In this document: positions 17,082 to 25,253 of the stretch, piece by piece | How positions within the stretch are numbered: the stretch's first letter is position 1 | How the letters are laid out: every line of letters starts with the position of its first letter | NCBI RefSeq assembly: GCF_014638995.1 | Contig: NZ_BMFR01000001.1 | Coordinates: 578,540-642,539, forward strand | DNA length: 64,000 nucleotides | Direction of reading: 5' to 3' | DNA from: Virgibacillus oceani | Lineage (GTDB): Bacteria; Bacillota; Bacilli; Bacillales; Amphibacillaceae | The notes under the pieces: model-generated | Told to the model about the DNA's origin: nothing | What the model saw: only the letters and a program-made list of their open reading frames with translations | Databases searched by the model: none | Translations under genes and position numbers: made by a program

Positions 17082-19823
17082 TTATTCTCTTCCTTGGTGT
17101 CCCGGTCCCTCGCCTGGATGATCATCTTCATTATTTTCTTGATCATCACCATTCGCTTCTTCACCGTTCGGAATGGTAAGCGAAGTGCCTTGTGGTTCCC
17201 CGCGAACACCTCTGTTTGCACCATTTTTGCCAATTGGTGTAACGGAGATCATATACGTTTGACCAGGCTGTGCATTGTCAATTTTTATGCCATTTGAGTC
17301 AACCGTTTGTTTTTGAGGTGCGCCCCCTTCAGGTGAAACGATTACCTCAAAAGTTGCTGGCGGTCCATTATATTGCCAAGATACGTCTATTGTATTACCG
17401 CCTTCGTAGGTAGCGGATAAGCCAGTTACTGGGTTTATATTTCCTTTGTTTTCTTCATTCTCATCCTCGTCTTTTTCTTTATCACCGGGAACTTTTACCT
17501 TTGTCGATTTTGCCTCACTAGCATTAGCATCATCTTTGTTGCTAACTGCAACGACTTGAATGGTATATTCGGCACCAGGTTCAACATTTGAAATTTCGAT
17601 AGATGTATCCTCCGTCGAAGAAAGGTTTTGCATTTGGCCACCGTTTACACTTGCACTAACCTCAAATGAAACATCCGCATCTTCATCATAATCCCATTCA
17701 ACATTAACGGAATTATTTTCTTTATCGTATTTTGCTTTTAATTTACTTACAGGATCAAGCTTGTCGAATTTTTCACTTGTTTTTGTAGGTTCTGTTCCTT
17801 TTACAAAAAGCTCTGTGATAATCTTTGATTCTGGCGTATAGTCACTCGGTAATTTGGCTGGGTTAGATCCCTTTTCAACAGCAACTTCAACTACAGAGTT
17901 TGGTTTTTTAAAATCAGCTGTTTCGATATTTTTTGATATCTCCGTCATTGTATTTTTAAACAGTAACTGTGGTGTTACTTTATATTCAGTTGGAATAGGT
18001 AATTGCTGTCCCCCATATCCGGTCCAAGCTGTAATCGTATAATTCGTTGTATAGCCACTAAACCATGAATCAGGGCTGCCTGACCCATCTTCTAAGTTTG
18101 TAGTACCTGTCTTACCAGCAACCGCAAGCCCCGGTATATTAGCCCTATAACCTGTTCCCTCGGTAATTACTGTTTTCAGCATGTCGGTAATCATGTATGC
18201 TGTAGAATCAGACATTGCCGCTTCTGGTTTCGGCTTCAAATCAACCTCTCTGTCATCAGGAAAAACAACTTTAGTAACAGCATAAGGATCATTGTATATG
18301 CCTTCATTTCCAAAAGCACGGTAGGCACCAGCCATTTCCATCGGTGTTACATTTAATCCCGCACCGCCAATGGCATCAGTTGTTTGCAGCTCGTCTTTAA
18401 CATTTATTCCTAATCCTTCCGCAAATTCTTTTGCGTCTTTCTTACCAACTTCCTTAAATGTTTTAAGTGCTGGCACATTTAATGAATCAGACAAAGCCAT
18501 TCGCATTGATACCCAGCCAGGGTGCTTATTATGCCAGTTGTCAACTGTATTACCGTTACCTAAATCATATGGCTTATCATCGTTAAGTTGATGATAAGTA
18601 GACCATTGTTTATTTTCAATAACTGGACCATAGTCAAGGATAGGCTTAATAGCGGAACCAGGCTGTCGTCCATTTCCATCAATTGCATAATTCCAGCCAC
18701 CTTTTTCTAATCCGCCACGCGCTCCGCCGATTGCTCGGATTGCACCATTATTCGTATCCAATACGACCATACCTGCTTGAAGCTTAACTTCATTACCTTC
18801 AGAATCCTTTGTAGATTCCGGATATGGAATTGGATTATCTTCACTGTCTGATAATAAAAATTCTACATGTTCTTGGATATCTGTATCTAATGTCGTATAA
18901 ACCTTCAATCCATCTGTATAAATATCTGCGCCGTCAACTTTTTTCTCAACTTCTTTTTTTACTCTTTGTATAAATGCTTCATATGAAGAAGTATCCGGTT
19001 TTTCATCTGTTAATAATGATGGGATATCAACCTTTTTTGCTTCATTTGCTTGTTTTTCAGTTATTTTCCCATGCATAACCATTAGATGCAATACCGTGTT
19101 CATCCGTTTTTTTGTCAAATCAGGGTGATTAAATGGATTATATCCTGATGGACGCTGGGGCAATCCAGCTAAAATAGCTGCTTCAGGCAATGTTAATTCA
19201 CTTAAATCTGTTTTCCCAAAATAAATTTGAGCAGCTTTAGCCACACCATAAGCACCAGCACCGTAATAAACCTTGTTTAAATACATTTCCAAAATTTCTT
19301 CTTTTGAATAATCCTGCTCCAGTTGAAGTGCCAACCATTGCTCCTGTACTTTAAGTTTAAGTTTCTTTTCGTGTGAAAGAAAAGATTTTTCAACTACCTG
19401 TTGTGTAATTGTACTGGCACCCTCCGACCCAAAGCCATTTTTAAGATTTGAAATAATAGCACCGCCAATTCGCCAAATATCGATACCAGGGTGCTCAAAA
19501 AATCTTGAGTCTTCAGTCGCAATGACTGCATCAATTAGAACCTGTGGTAAATCATCGTAACCTATTTTTGTTCGTTGTTTTTCTCCTAAGTCAGCAATCA
19601 GTTCGCCGTCTTTATCATATATTTTCGATGAAAACGGATCAGATAGCTTTGAAGCGTCAATTTCTGGTGCTGTAGCAACATAATAAGTGAATAAGGCACC
19701 AACGCCAATTACTAATGCTAAAATGACGATTCCTGTTATAAGCATAATTCGCTTCCATAATGGTTTCTTTTTGGATTTCTTTTGTTTTCTTCTTGCTGTA
19801 CGAGATTGGCTGTTATCCGCCAT
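17082..19823 (-). CDS. ponA: penicillin-binding protein 1A (class A, bifunctional)
   Basis: This 913-residue enzyme polymerises and cross-links peptidoglycan. A cytoplasmic basic tail and one membrane segment (about 26-48) lead to the GT51 glycosyltransferase (catalytic Glu104 in ATEDSRFFEHPG). The transpeptidase follows, with SAIK (Ser390), SLN (447-449) and KTG (571-573). The C-terminus adds two fibronectin-III-like repeats (each opening near PVSKL or PVTGL and containing VEWDY or VSWQY) and a very acidic His/Gly-containing tail. Start ATG follows GGAGGAATGA. recU lies 17 bases upstream on the same strand, the conserved recU-ponA operon linking wall growth and chromosome segregation. Confidence 0.95.
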   Translation of the reverse strand: MADNSQSRTARRKQKKSKKKPLWKRIMLITGIVILALVIGVGALFTYYVATAPEIDASKLSDPFSSKIYDKDGELIADLGEKQRTKIGYDDLPQVLIDAVIATEDSRFFEHPGIDIWRIGGAIISNLKNGFGSEGASTITQQVVEKSFLSHEKKLKLKVQEQWLALQLEQDYSKEEILEMYLNKVYYGAGAYGVAKAAQIYFGKTDLSELTLPEAAILAGLPQRPSGYNPFNHPDLTKKRMNTVLHLMVMHGKITEKQANEAKKVDIPSLLTDEKPDTSSYEAFIQRVKKEVEKKVDGADIYTDGLKVYTTLDTDIQEHVEFLLSDSEDNPIPYPESTKDSEGNEVKLQAGMVVLDTNNGAIRAIGGARGGLEKGGWNYAIDGNGRQPGSAIKPILDYGPVIENKQWSTYHQLNDDKPYDLGNGNTVDNWHNKHPGWVSMRMALSDSLNVPALKTFKEVGKKDAKEFAEGLGINVKDELQTTDAIGGAGLNVTPMEMAGAYRAFGNEGIYNDPYAVTKVVFPDDREVDLKPKPEAAMSDSTAYMITDMLKTVITEGTGYRANIPGLAVAGKTGTTNLEDGSGSPDSWFSGYTTNYTITAWTGYGGQQLPIPTEYKVTPQLLFKNTMTEISKNIETADFKKPNSVVEVAVEKGSNPAKLPSDYTPESKIITELFVKGTEPTKTSEKFDKLDPVSKLKAKYDKENNSVNVEWDYDEDADVSFEVSASVNGGQMQNLSSTEDTSIEISNVEPGAEYTIQVVAVSNKDDANASEAKSTKVKVPGDKEKDEDENEENKGNINPVTGLSATYEGGNTIDVSWQYNGPPATFEVIVSPEGGAPQKQTVDSNGIKIDNAQPGQTYMISVTPIGKNGANRGVRGEPQGTSLTIPNGEEANGDDQENNEDDHPGEGPGHQGRE

Positions 19824-19840
19824 AGCTCATTCCTCCGTCT

Positions 19841-20431
19841 CTAAAAATAAAACTTATCAATTATTGCTAGATAATCAACACGTGCTTGGTATTGGAATGG
19901 TATAAGATACCCGTCAAGTTTTATTTTTTCATAAGGTATCGATTTTTTTCCGCCATCTAATTTGTCGTTCCAATAAGAAAAAAGTTTCTCCGCCGGAAAA
20001 TAATATGTCTCATTGTAAACAGCAAATCGAATGATTAAAAAGCAGATTCCCCCATGATTCACGATAGACTGCATATGTTTAATTTGATGTTCATGAATAT
20101 TTGCCAAAGGGAACAGTGTTTTATTTTTTGTTTCTTTTGCTTCAAAATCAATATATCTTTCTCGGTATAAGCCATTATAATCAGTTGTCGATGCTTGTTT
20201 AAAGTACCCCTCCGTTATAACTGCAGCACTTCTCCTGGGATAGTTCACCTTTACAATCTGTACCGGTGTAGGCTTTTTATGAATAATTGCCTTGTTCATT
20301 TCTAAATAATACGTATTGGTTGCATTTATATCATCTTCCAATGTCATGCCGCGATTGCTAAAACTGCTTTTCGTTTGATTATCTGATCCATGAAGTGGGA
20401 TTGATTTCTTTCTCCCGTTAGGATAATTCAT
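19841..20431 (-). CDS. recU: Holliday junction resolvase RecU
   Basis: RecU cuts Holliday junctions in recombination and chromosome segregation. The 196-residue product has NRGMTLEDDINATN (the conserved N-terminal arm), TDYNGLYRERYIDFEAKET with the metal-binding Asp/Glu and Lys of the nuclease core, and HIKHMQ-like IHEHQIKHM. Family length is about 200. A GGGAGG site precedes the start. It is the first gene of the recU-ponA operon and diverges from yppC. Confidence 0.95.
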   Translation of the reverse strand: MNYPNGRKKSIPLHGSDNQTKSSFSNRGMTLEDDINATNTYYLEMNKAIIHKKPTPVQIVKVNYPRRSAAVITEGYFKQASTTDYNGLYRERYIDFEAKETKNKTLFPLANIHEHQIKHMQSIVNHGGICFLIIRFAVYNETYYFPAEKLFSYWNDKLDGGKKSIPYEKIKLDGYLIPFQYQARVDYLAIIDKFYF

Positions 20432-20556
20432 TCATTTTCCCTCCCGCATATTACAGTATGATATCAGAAAAACTGTTTCTTGATAACATAAAGCGTATAA
20501 AACAAACAATTTGTGAGGATAGTTAAAAAGAACACGAGAAGAAAGCAGGTATGTCA

Positions 20557-21531
20557 ATGCACCAAAATATAAGCAAACAAGACTATATTCATTATATAAT
20601 AATGAAGACAAAATCGCACAATGTAGATAATATTACCCGTACAAAAGCATATCAAAACTTTTATATGGAAAACCCAGAAATACAATGGACTTTAGTTGCA
20701 AGTCTGGTATCAAGGAATGCCGGATGGAATATGACTGATTTATCCCTTAAGCCATACAAAAAACTTTTGCATCATGACGTCCGCAACCGCTTCTTCATGA
20801 CGTATGAACGAGCAAACTGGCTAATTTTTTCAGATGCTTATCCGCAACTATTAGTATATAAGCTTTCAAAAAAAGTTAACACTCCATTATTCTTTTTGTT
20901 AAAAAACTTTCACGTTTCCAGTTTTATCATTAACGAGTGGTACAAATTTTGGCATAACCATGATAAACAACGATTGCTGGTCGCCCTTATTATAAATGAA
21001 CAAAATGTAATTCAGTCACCAGTAATCAAGCAACCCTATTTTAAGTATCAGGTATTTTTCAAGCTTCCATACCTCTTACAGGATTTATTATTGATGAATG
21101 CGATTGTTTTACCAACCAAAAATCAAACAGTCTATGGGGCATTTGTTCACGATTTTACTAACCTAACAAATCGTATTACGCTAGGTAAACGAGTGTCTGC
21201 AATTATCTTTAATCCTCGCATCTATCAAAATGTTTTGGACTTTTTGTTAACGATTGAGCATACGGGTTCAAGATGGGATTATGAGAAATTTTTAGACTTG
21301 TCATTTCCAAAGAGTACAATATTACGATTGATGTATCCAGTCGTAACCCATCAAGATATTGTTCGAAATGATTGGTATAAATGGGGGGGCATCAAGTCAA
21401 AATGGTTTAAAGAGGTCTCTTATAACAACAATACGGATAGGGATGCTGTCATATCATTTTATAAAAAGAGGAGCATGTTATTTTCCTATTATCATCTAAA
21501 AAATAGCTTAACAGCAAAGAAGGATTTGTAG
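20557..21531 (+). CDS. yppC: DUF2515 family protein (YppC)
   Basis: This 324-residue uncharacterised protein belongs to the YppC/DUF2515 family, always next to recU in Bacillus relatives. Landmarks are NITRTKAYQNFYMENPEIQWTL-like opening residues (about 22-43), SRNAGWNMTDLS, TYERANWLIFSDAYPQLL and a C-terminal FYKKRSMLFSYY. It is rich in aromatic and basic residues, with no signal peptide or clear membrane segment. ATG 20557 lies six bases after AGCAGGT; ATG 20551 would touch it. Function is unknown. Confidence 0.85.
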   Translation: MHQNISKQDYIHYIIMKTKSHNVDNITRTKAYQNFYMENPEIQWTLVASLVSRNAGWNMTDLSLKPYKKLLHHDVRNRFFMTYERANWLIFSDAYPQLLVYKLSKKVNTPLFFLLKNFHVSSFIINEWYKFWHNHDKQRLLVALIINEQNVIQSPVIKQPYFKYQVFFKLPYLLQDLLLMNAIVLPTKNQTVYGAFVHDFTNLTNRITLGKRVSAIIFNPRIYQNVLDFLLTIEHTGSRWDYEKFLDLSFPKSTILRLMYPVVTHQDIVRNDWYKWGGIKSKWFKEVSYNNNTDRDAVISFYKKRSMLFSYYHLKNSLTAKKDL

Positions 21532-21553
21532 ACATTACAATTCCTTCTTTGCT
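21513..21553. terminator. long hairpin between yppC and sspM
   Basis: An 18-bp stem with one mismatch (AGCAAAGAAGG... with ...CCTTCTTTGCT) and loop GACAT overlaps the yppC stop codon. It lies tail to tail with sspM. T tracts are weak on both sides, so terminator function is likely rather than certain. Confidence 0.65.
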
Positions 21554-21559
21554 TAATCT

Positions 21560-21664
21560 TTATGTCGATGGTCTGTCCGGTCCATCTAACTTTTTATTTC
21601 CATAACCAGCCTTTTCTTTGTTTTGTTTTTCATCAGGTTTTTGCTTTTTAGCTTTTTTCATCAT
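21560..21664 (-). CDS. sspM: small acid-soluble spore protein M
   Basis: A 34-codon frame starts with ATG five bases after AAAGGAGG on the minus strand. The product is very rich in Lys and Gln and ends in NKKLDGPDRPST. B. subtilis SspM, also 34 residues, ends in the closely similar KKLGGPNRPST and is encoded in the same yppC-yppG neighbourhood. SspM is a minor protein of the spore core made under sigma-G. This gene indicates that the host forms spores. It lies below the length that automatic gene finders usually report. Confidence 0.85.
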   Translation of the reverse strand: MMKKAKKQKPDEKQNKEKAGYGNKKLDGPDRPST

Positions 21665-21820
21665 GTAAGCCTCCTTTTCCTTTAGTTTGTCTAATTTTAA
21701 TAAATAAATGAGTAATTACACTAGTTTTGCACGATTTATTCTAGTTTTGTCGAACCGGAAGGATAGCCGCCCAATTTAGCGAATTAGTTAATAAATAATA
21801 TAAAAATGAGGGTGAATCTA

Positions 21821-22036
21821 ATGGCCATACATGCGCATAAACTTGAATATTCCCAGTACGGTGTAGAAAAGAAAGAGTTCGCTGAATCCTTACAACGCAT
21901 TTCAGATCAACTTAGATGGATTGACCAAAAACTGCAAATGAAGGTAGAGAATAAAATAGCCGATACCTTTTATGAACAACAACACTCGATAAAAAGGGTA
22001 CAATTAATAAGCAGCAAATTAAAAACCGTGCAATAA
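21821..22036 (+). CDS. uncharacterised small helical protein
   Basis: A 71-residue, charged and mostly helical protein is encoded between yppC and yppE. GAGGGTGA precedes the ATG at 21821; an earlier in-frame ATG at 21806 has no site. Visible stretches are HAHKLEYSQYGVEKKEFAESL and LRWIDQKLQM. No signal peptide, membrane segment or known motif is apparent. Its place corresponds to the small yppD/yppF-type genes of B. subtilis, but I cannot align it to them. Confidence 0.65.
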   Translation: MAIHAHKLEYSQYGVEKKEFAESLQRISDQLRWIDQKLQMKVENKIADTFYEQQHSIKRVQLISSKLKTVQ

Positions 22037-22090
22037 TTTCGTATACCGTGGTACAGTTATAGGTAGAACATATTAAAGGCGGTTTTTACG

Positions 22091-22438
22091 ATGAAATTGA
22101 AGGAACAGACAGAGCAGCTAAAACAGGAGCTTAATTTGTTGAAAGATAGGTATGTAAACAATCAACCTCCTGAAGATAAACGGGATAAGGCGTTTTTTTT
22201 ATTTGTAAAAGAATATACAGCACCAATATATAAACTTCTAGAGAATTGGGAAGCAGCTGCGTTAAAAACTGTAAAAGAACGAAAGGTTACTGTACATCCG
22301 CATCAAGTGACATCTACCAGGGAAAATATGGAACTTATATTGATGCATAGCTTTTATATAGATGTAAAACGAAAACGGTATATGGAATTAAACCATTCCG
22401 TTCATTTCATATTTGACCAATTACTGCATGAACTATAA
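22091..22438 (+). CDS. yppE: DUF1798 family protein (YppE)
   Basis: This 115-residue all-helical protein matches the YppE family (about 120 residues) in length, composition and position. Characteristic stretches are EYTAPIYKLLENWE (about 49-62) and VHPHQVTSTRENMELILMHSFYIDVKRKRYMEL in the second half. YppE folds as a helical bundle and has no assigned function. AAGGCGG precedes the ATG. The gene ends immediately before the promoter of cdd. Confidence 0.85.
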   Translation: MKLKEQTEQLKQELNLLKDRYVNNQPPEDKRDKAFFLFVKEYTAPIYKLLENWEAAALKTVKERKVTVHPHQVTSTRENMELILMHSFYIDVKRKRYMELNHSVHFIFDQLLHEL

Positions 22439-22451
22439 ATGATGCAAACGC

Positions 22452-22480
22452 TTTACATTTATAGTGTTGTCTCGTATAAT
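22452..22480 (+). promoter_or_regulatory. sigma-A promoter of cdd
   Basis: TTTACA (22452-22457), a 17-base spacer and a perfect TATAAT (22475-22480) lie 33 bases before the cdd start codon. Confidence 0.8.
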
Positions 22481-22513
22481 TACCTTCCACCTAAAGTGAA
22501 AGGGGAATGCAAG

Positions 22514-22921
22514 ATGGAACAAGAGAAATTAATTGAGCAAGCTATTAAAATGAGATCAAAGGCATATGTACCATATTCAAAATTTCCTGTCGGAGCTGCA
22601 CTGCTGACAAGATCCGGGAAATTATATAGTGGCTGTAATATTGAAAATGCCGCGTTTCCAGTAACATGTTGTGCGGAGCGAGTTGCCATATTTAAAGCGA
22701 TTGCAGATGGCGAAACAGAATTTATTGAAATGGCTGTTGCCGCCGATACAGAAAGACCTGTACCACCATGCGGGTCATGCAGACAAGTAATGAGTGAGTT
22801 TTTTAATAGTTCCATGACCATACATTTAACAAATTTAAATAATGATGTAAAAACAGTGAGTATGGAGGAATTGTTACCTTTTTCTTTTCAGCCTGAAGAT
22901 TTAACGAACACGACAAAATAA
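22514..22921 (+). CDS. cdd: cytidine deaminase
   Basis: The enzyme deaminates cytidine and deoxycytidine to uridine forms in pyrimidine salvage. The 135-residue protein is of the small tetrameric type with three Cys zinc ligands. The signatures are CNIENAAFPVTCCAERVA (catalytic Glu in CAE) and PCGSC. ATG 22514 follows AAAGGGGAAT; a longer frame from 22439 would overlap the promoter. In B. subtilis cdd lies beside era, so this copy is relocated or additional. A sigma-A promoter and a terminator flank it, making it a single-gene unit. Confidence 0.94.
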   Translation: MEQEKLIEQAIKMRSKAYVPYSKFPVGAALLTRSGKLYSGCNIENAAFPVTCCAERVAIFKAIADGETEFIEMAVAADTERPVPPCGSCRQVMSEFFNSSMTIHLTNLNNDVKTVSMEELLPFSFQPEDLTNTTK

Positions 22922-22938
22922 ATAAGCACTTTGTACCG

Positions 22939-22992
22939 GAAACTTTGACTTTGTAGCCAATTCGTGTGCAATAAGTCAAAGTTTCTTTTATT
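22939..22992 (+). terminator. intrinsic terminator after cdd
   Basis: A perfect 13-bp stem, GAAACTTTGACTT (22939-22951) with AAGTCAAAGTTTC (22973-22985), has a 21-base loop and is followed by TTTTATTT. Confidence 0.8.
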
Positions 22993-23074
22993 TATGGTAT
23001 ACTAGTTAGCAGACATAAATTAATATCTTAAAAATATAATTAAAATTGACATAGGCTTGTTTGTTTGAAAAAAT
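22993..23074 (+). promoter_or_regulatory. promoter region of gpsB
   Basis: Two candidate promoters precede gpsB. One is an extended -10, TATGGTATACTAGTT (22993-23007), identical over 15 bases to the rnpB promoter. The other is TTGACA at 23046-23051, 17 bases before AAAAAT (23069-23074). Confidence 0.6.
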
Positions 23075-23112
23075 ATAGGTGAATTGTGAATAATTATGAG
23101 GTGATAATTACA

Positions 23113-23418
23113 ATGGCATTTAATCAAATTCAATTGAGCGGAAAAGATATCTTAGAGAAAAATTTTAAAACAGCGATGCGTGGTTATAATCAGGAAGAAG
23201 TAGATGAATTCTTAGATACAATTATACAGGACTATGAAGCTTTTGGGCAGGAAATCGAACGGTTGAGACAAGAAAATGAACGACTGAAAAAACATTCAGA
23301 CCAAACCAGAACAAGATCGGCAACTCCTAATCATCAAGTTAATTATGATATTTTGAAGCGATTATCTAATCTTGAGAAGGCTGTATTTGGCAAAAAGTAT
23401 GCTGACGCTGATTCTTAA
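23113..23418 (+). CDS. gpsB: cell division cycle protein GpsB
   Basis: GpsB is a DivIVA-like coiled-coil adaptor that moves PBP1A (PonA, encoded 5 kb away) between side wall and septum. The 101-residue protein has the membrane-binding N-terminal domain ([28 protein letters not shown]), a coiled coil (about 30-65, [14 protein letters not shown]) and a short trimerising tail ([18 protein letters not shown]). ATG 23113 follows GAGGTGAT. It lies directly before rnpB, the standard Bacillus order. Confidence 0.95.
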   Translation: MAFNQIQLSGKDILEKNFKTAMRGYNQEEVDEFLDTIIQDYEAFGQEIERLRQENERLKKHSDQTRTRSATPNHQVNYDILKRLSNLEKAVFGKKYADADS

Positions 23419-23454
23419 TCGTTTTCTTTTTTACTAATGAATAAACAGTCTAAA

Positions 23455-23469
23455 TATGGTATACTAGTT
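23455..23469 (+). promoter_or_regulatory. extended -10 promoter of rnpB
   Basis: TATGGTATACTAGTT holds TATACT (23460-23465) with an upstream TG. No good -35 is present, so this is an extended -10 promoter. Predicted transcription start is near 23472. Confidence 0.75.
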
Positions 23470-23471
23470 TA

Positions 23472-23873
23472 GGTGGAAAGTGAATGCTCATGTAATCGCT
23501 GCATACCTATGCAGAGGAAAGTCCATGCTCACACAAACTGCGATGTTTGTAGTGTTCGTGCTTGACGAATTCATAAGTCAAGGTAGCCTTTAATGGCTAA
23601 CGGCAGGAGAAATTCCTAAGTCATCATGATAGGGAAAACTATCCTTGAAGGTGCCACAGTGACGAAGTCTGGTTGGAAACATTCAGAGTGGAACGAGGTA
23701 AACCCCGCGAGTGAGCAACCCAAATAATGGTAGGGGCATCCTTGATTAGGGAAATGAACCGAAAAAGGGACAAGTCACACTTGTAGATAGATGATTACGA
23801 CCAAACGTACGAGGCTGACCACCACTTGAGTACAATGGTACAGAACATGGCTTATCGAGCATTCATTGGTCAA
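23472..23873 (+). ncRNA. rnpB: RNase P RNA, Bacillus (type B) class
   Basis: This is the catalytic RNA that matures the 5' ends of tRNAs. It contains the universal P4 strand GAGGAAAGTCCATGCTC, and GTGCCACAGTGACGAAGTC. GGTAAACCCC, the loop segment CCCAAATAATGGTAGGGGCA and the 3' strand ACAGAACATGGCTTA follow. The P1 helix closes the molecule: AGTGAATGCTC (23479-23489) pairs over 11 bp with GAGCATTCATT (23857-23867). The domain order is that of B. subtilis rnpB, which also sits after gpsB. The exact ends are estimated from P1 and the promoter. Confidence 0.95.
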
Positions 23874-23890
23874 TATAATTATAATGAACA

Positions 23891-23927
23891 AACCTTTCTG
23901 ATAGAACTGCTATTAGAAAGGTTTTAT
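23891..23927 (+). terminator. intrinsic terminator of rnpB
   Basis: A 14-bp stem with one G-T pair (AACCTTTCTGATAG with CTATTAGAAAGGTT) and loop AACTG precedes TTTATTATT. Confidence 0.82.
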
Positions 23928-24111
23928 TATTGTAATTTTCTTAAATGTTTGGGGTAAAAGGGTATTTTTATCATTCGAAATCAACATAATTTATGCTTAA
24001 TGTGTAAGAAACAATAATCTTTTAGAAATAATTTGCTTTATCCTTTTTAATTTTCAAATTACAATGATAAACTAAAACTAATTTTAGTAATGGAAACGAG
24101 TGAAAATCTAA

Positions 24112-25239
24112 ATGGCACAACATGTTAAACTAATAGCGACAGCTGCGATGGGATTAGAATCGGTAGTTGCAAATGAGGTACGGGACCTAGGATATGAGGT
24201 AGAAGTTAATAATGGCAAGGTATTATTTGAAGCACCACTAGCAGCTATTCCACGGTGCAATTTATGGCTCAGGACCGCTGATAGGGTTAAACTGCTGGTT
24301 GGTGAGTTTAAGGCAGTGACATTTGACGAACTTTTCGAAAATACTAAAGCGTTACCATGGGAAAACTTCGTAACGGAGGATGGTCAGTTTCCGGTATCCG
24401 GGAAATCCGTGAAATCGGCATTATATAGTGTTCCTGACTGTCAGGCAATCGTAAAAAAAGCAATAGCTGAACGACTAAAATTGAAATATGGGCTAGCCAC
24501 AAAAATGGCGGAAACCGGAGCAATTTATAAGGTTGAGGTAGCCATACATAAAGATATTGCCACATTAACATTGGATACTTCCGGAAGTGGATTGCATAAA
24601 CGCGGATATCGAGTAGGTCAGGGTGAAGCACCATTAAAAGAAACTATGGCTGCCGCATTAATAAAGCTTACCAATTGGAAACCTGATCACTTGTTGATTG
24701 ATCCTTTCTGCGGTTCTGGAACGATTCCGATTGAAGCTGCCTTAATAGGTCAGAATATTGCACCTGGATTTAACAGAGAATTTGCTTCGGAAGAATGGGC
24801 TATGGTTAAAGGGAAATATTGGGACCTGGCGTTTGAAGAAGCGGAGGATCAGGCAAAATATGATCAAAAACTTTCTATTATTGGTTCAGACATTGATCAT
24901 AATATGATAAAAATTTCCAAAGATAATGCAAATGAAGCGGGGTTAGGTGATTTAATCGAGTGGAAACAAATGCAGGTAAAGGACTTGTTTATTCGAAAGG
25001 AAAATGGTTATATCATTGGAAATCCACCGTATGGTCAACGAATCGGTGATAAAAAATCTGTCGCTGGCATGTATAAAGAACTTGGAGCTATTATGAAAGC
25101 ACATCCATCATGGAGTGTATATATATTAACTGCGTTTACAGAATTTGAAAAACAATACGGACAAATAGCGACCAAGAAAAGAAAACTGTTTAATGGGTTC
25201 ATCCAAACAAATTATTATCAGTATTTTGGCAAGAAATAG
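24112..25239 (+). CDS. ypsC: THUMP-domain rRNA guanine-N2 methyltransferase (RlmL/YpsC family)
   Basis: This 375-residue SAM-dependent RNA methyltransferase has an N-terminal THUMP domain (about 1-155) and a Rossmann methylase domain. SAM motif I is LLIDPFCGSGTIPIEAAL, and the catalytic NPPY motif sits in IIGNPPYGQRIG. Relatives modify a guanine in 23S rRNA at the N2 position; the exact site for this protein is inferred. It follows rnpB as in B. subtilis. The binding site before the ATG is weak (GAGTGA). Confidence 0.9.
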   Translation: MAQHVKLIATAAMGLESVVANEVRDLGYEVEVNNGKVLFEAPLAAIPRCNLWLRTADRVKLLVGEFKAVTFDELFENTKALPWENFVTEDGQFPVSGKSVKSALYSVPDCQAIVKKAIAERLKLKYGLATKMAETGAIYKVEVAIHKDIATLTLDTSGSGLHKRGYRVGQGEAPLKETMAAALIKLTNWKPDHLLIDPFCGSGTIPIEAALIGQNIAPGFNREFASEEWAMVKGKYWDLAFEEAEDQAKYDQKLSIIGSDIDHNMIKISKDNANEAGLGDLIEWKQMQVKDLFIRKENGYIIGNPPYGQRIGDKKSVAGMYKELGAIMKAHPSWSVYILTAFTEFEKQYGQIATKKRKLFNGFIQTNYYQYFGKK

Positions 25240-25253
25240 GGAGGACAAGAACA

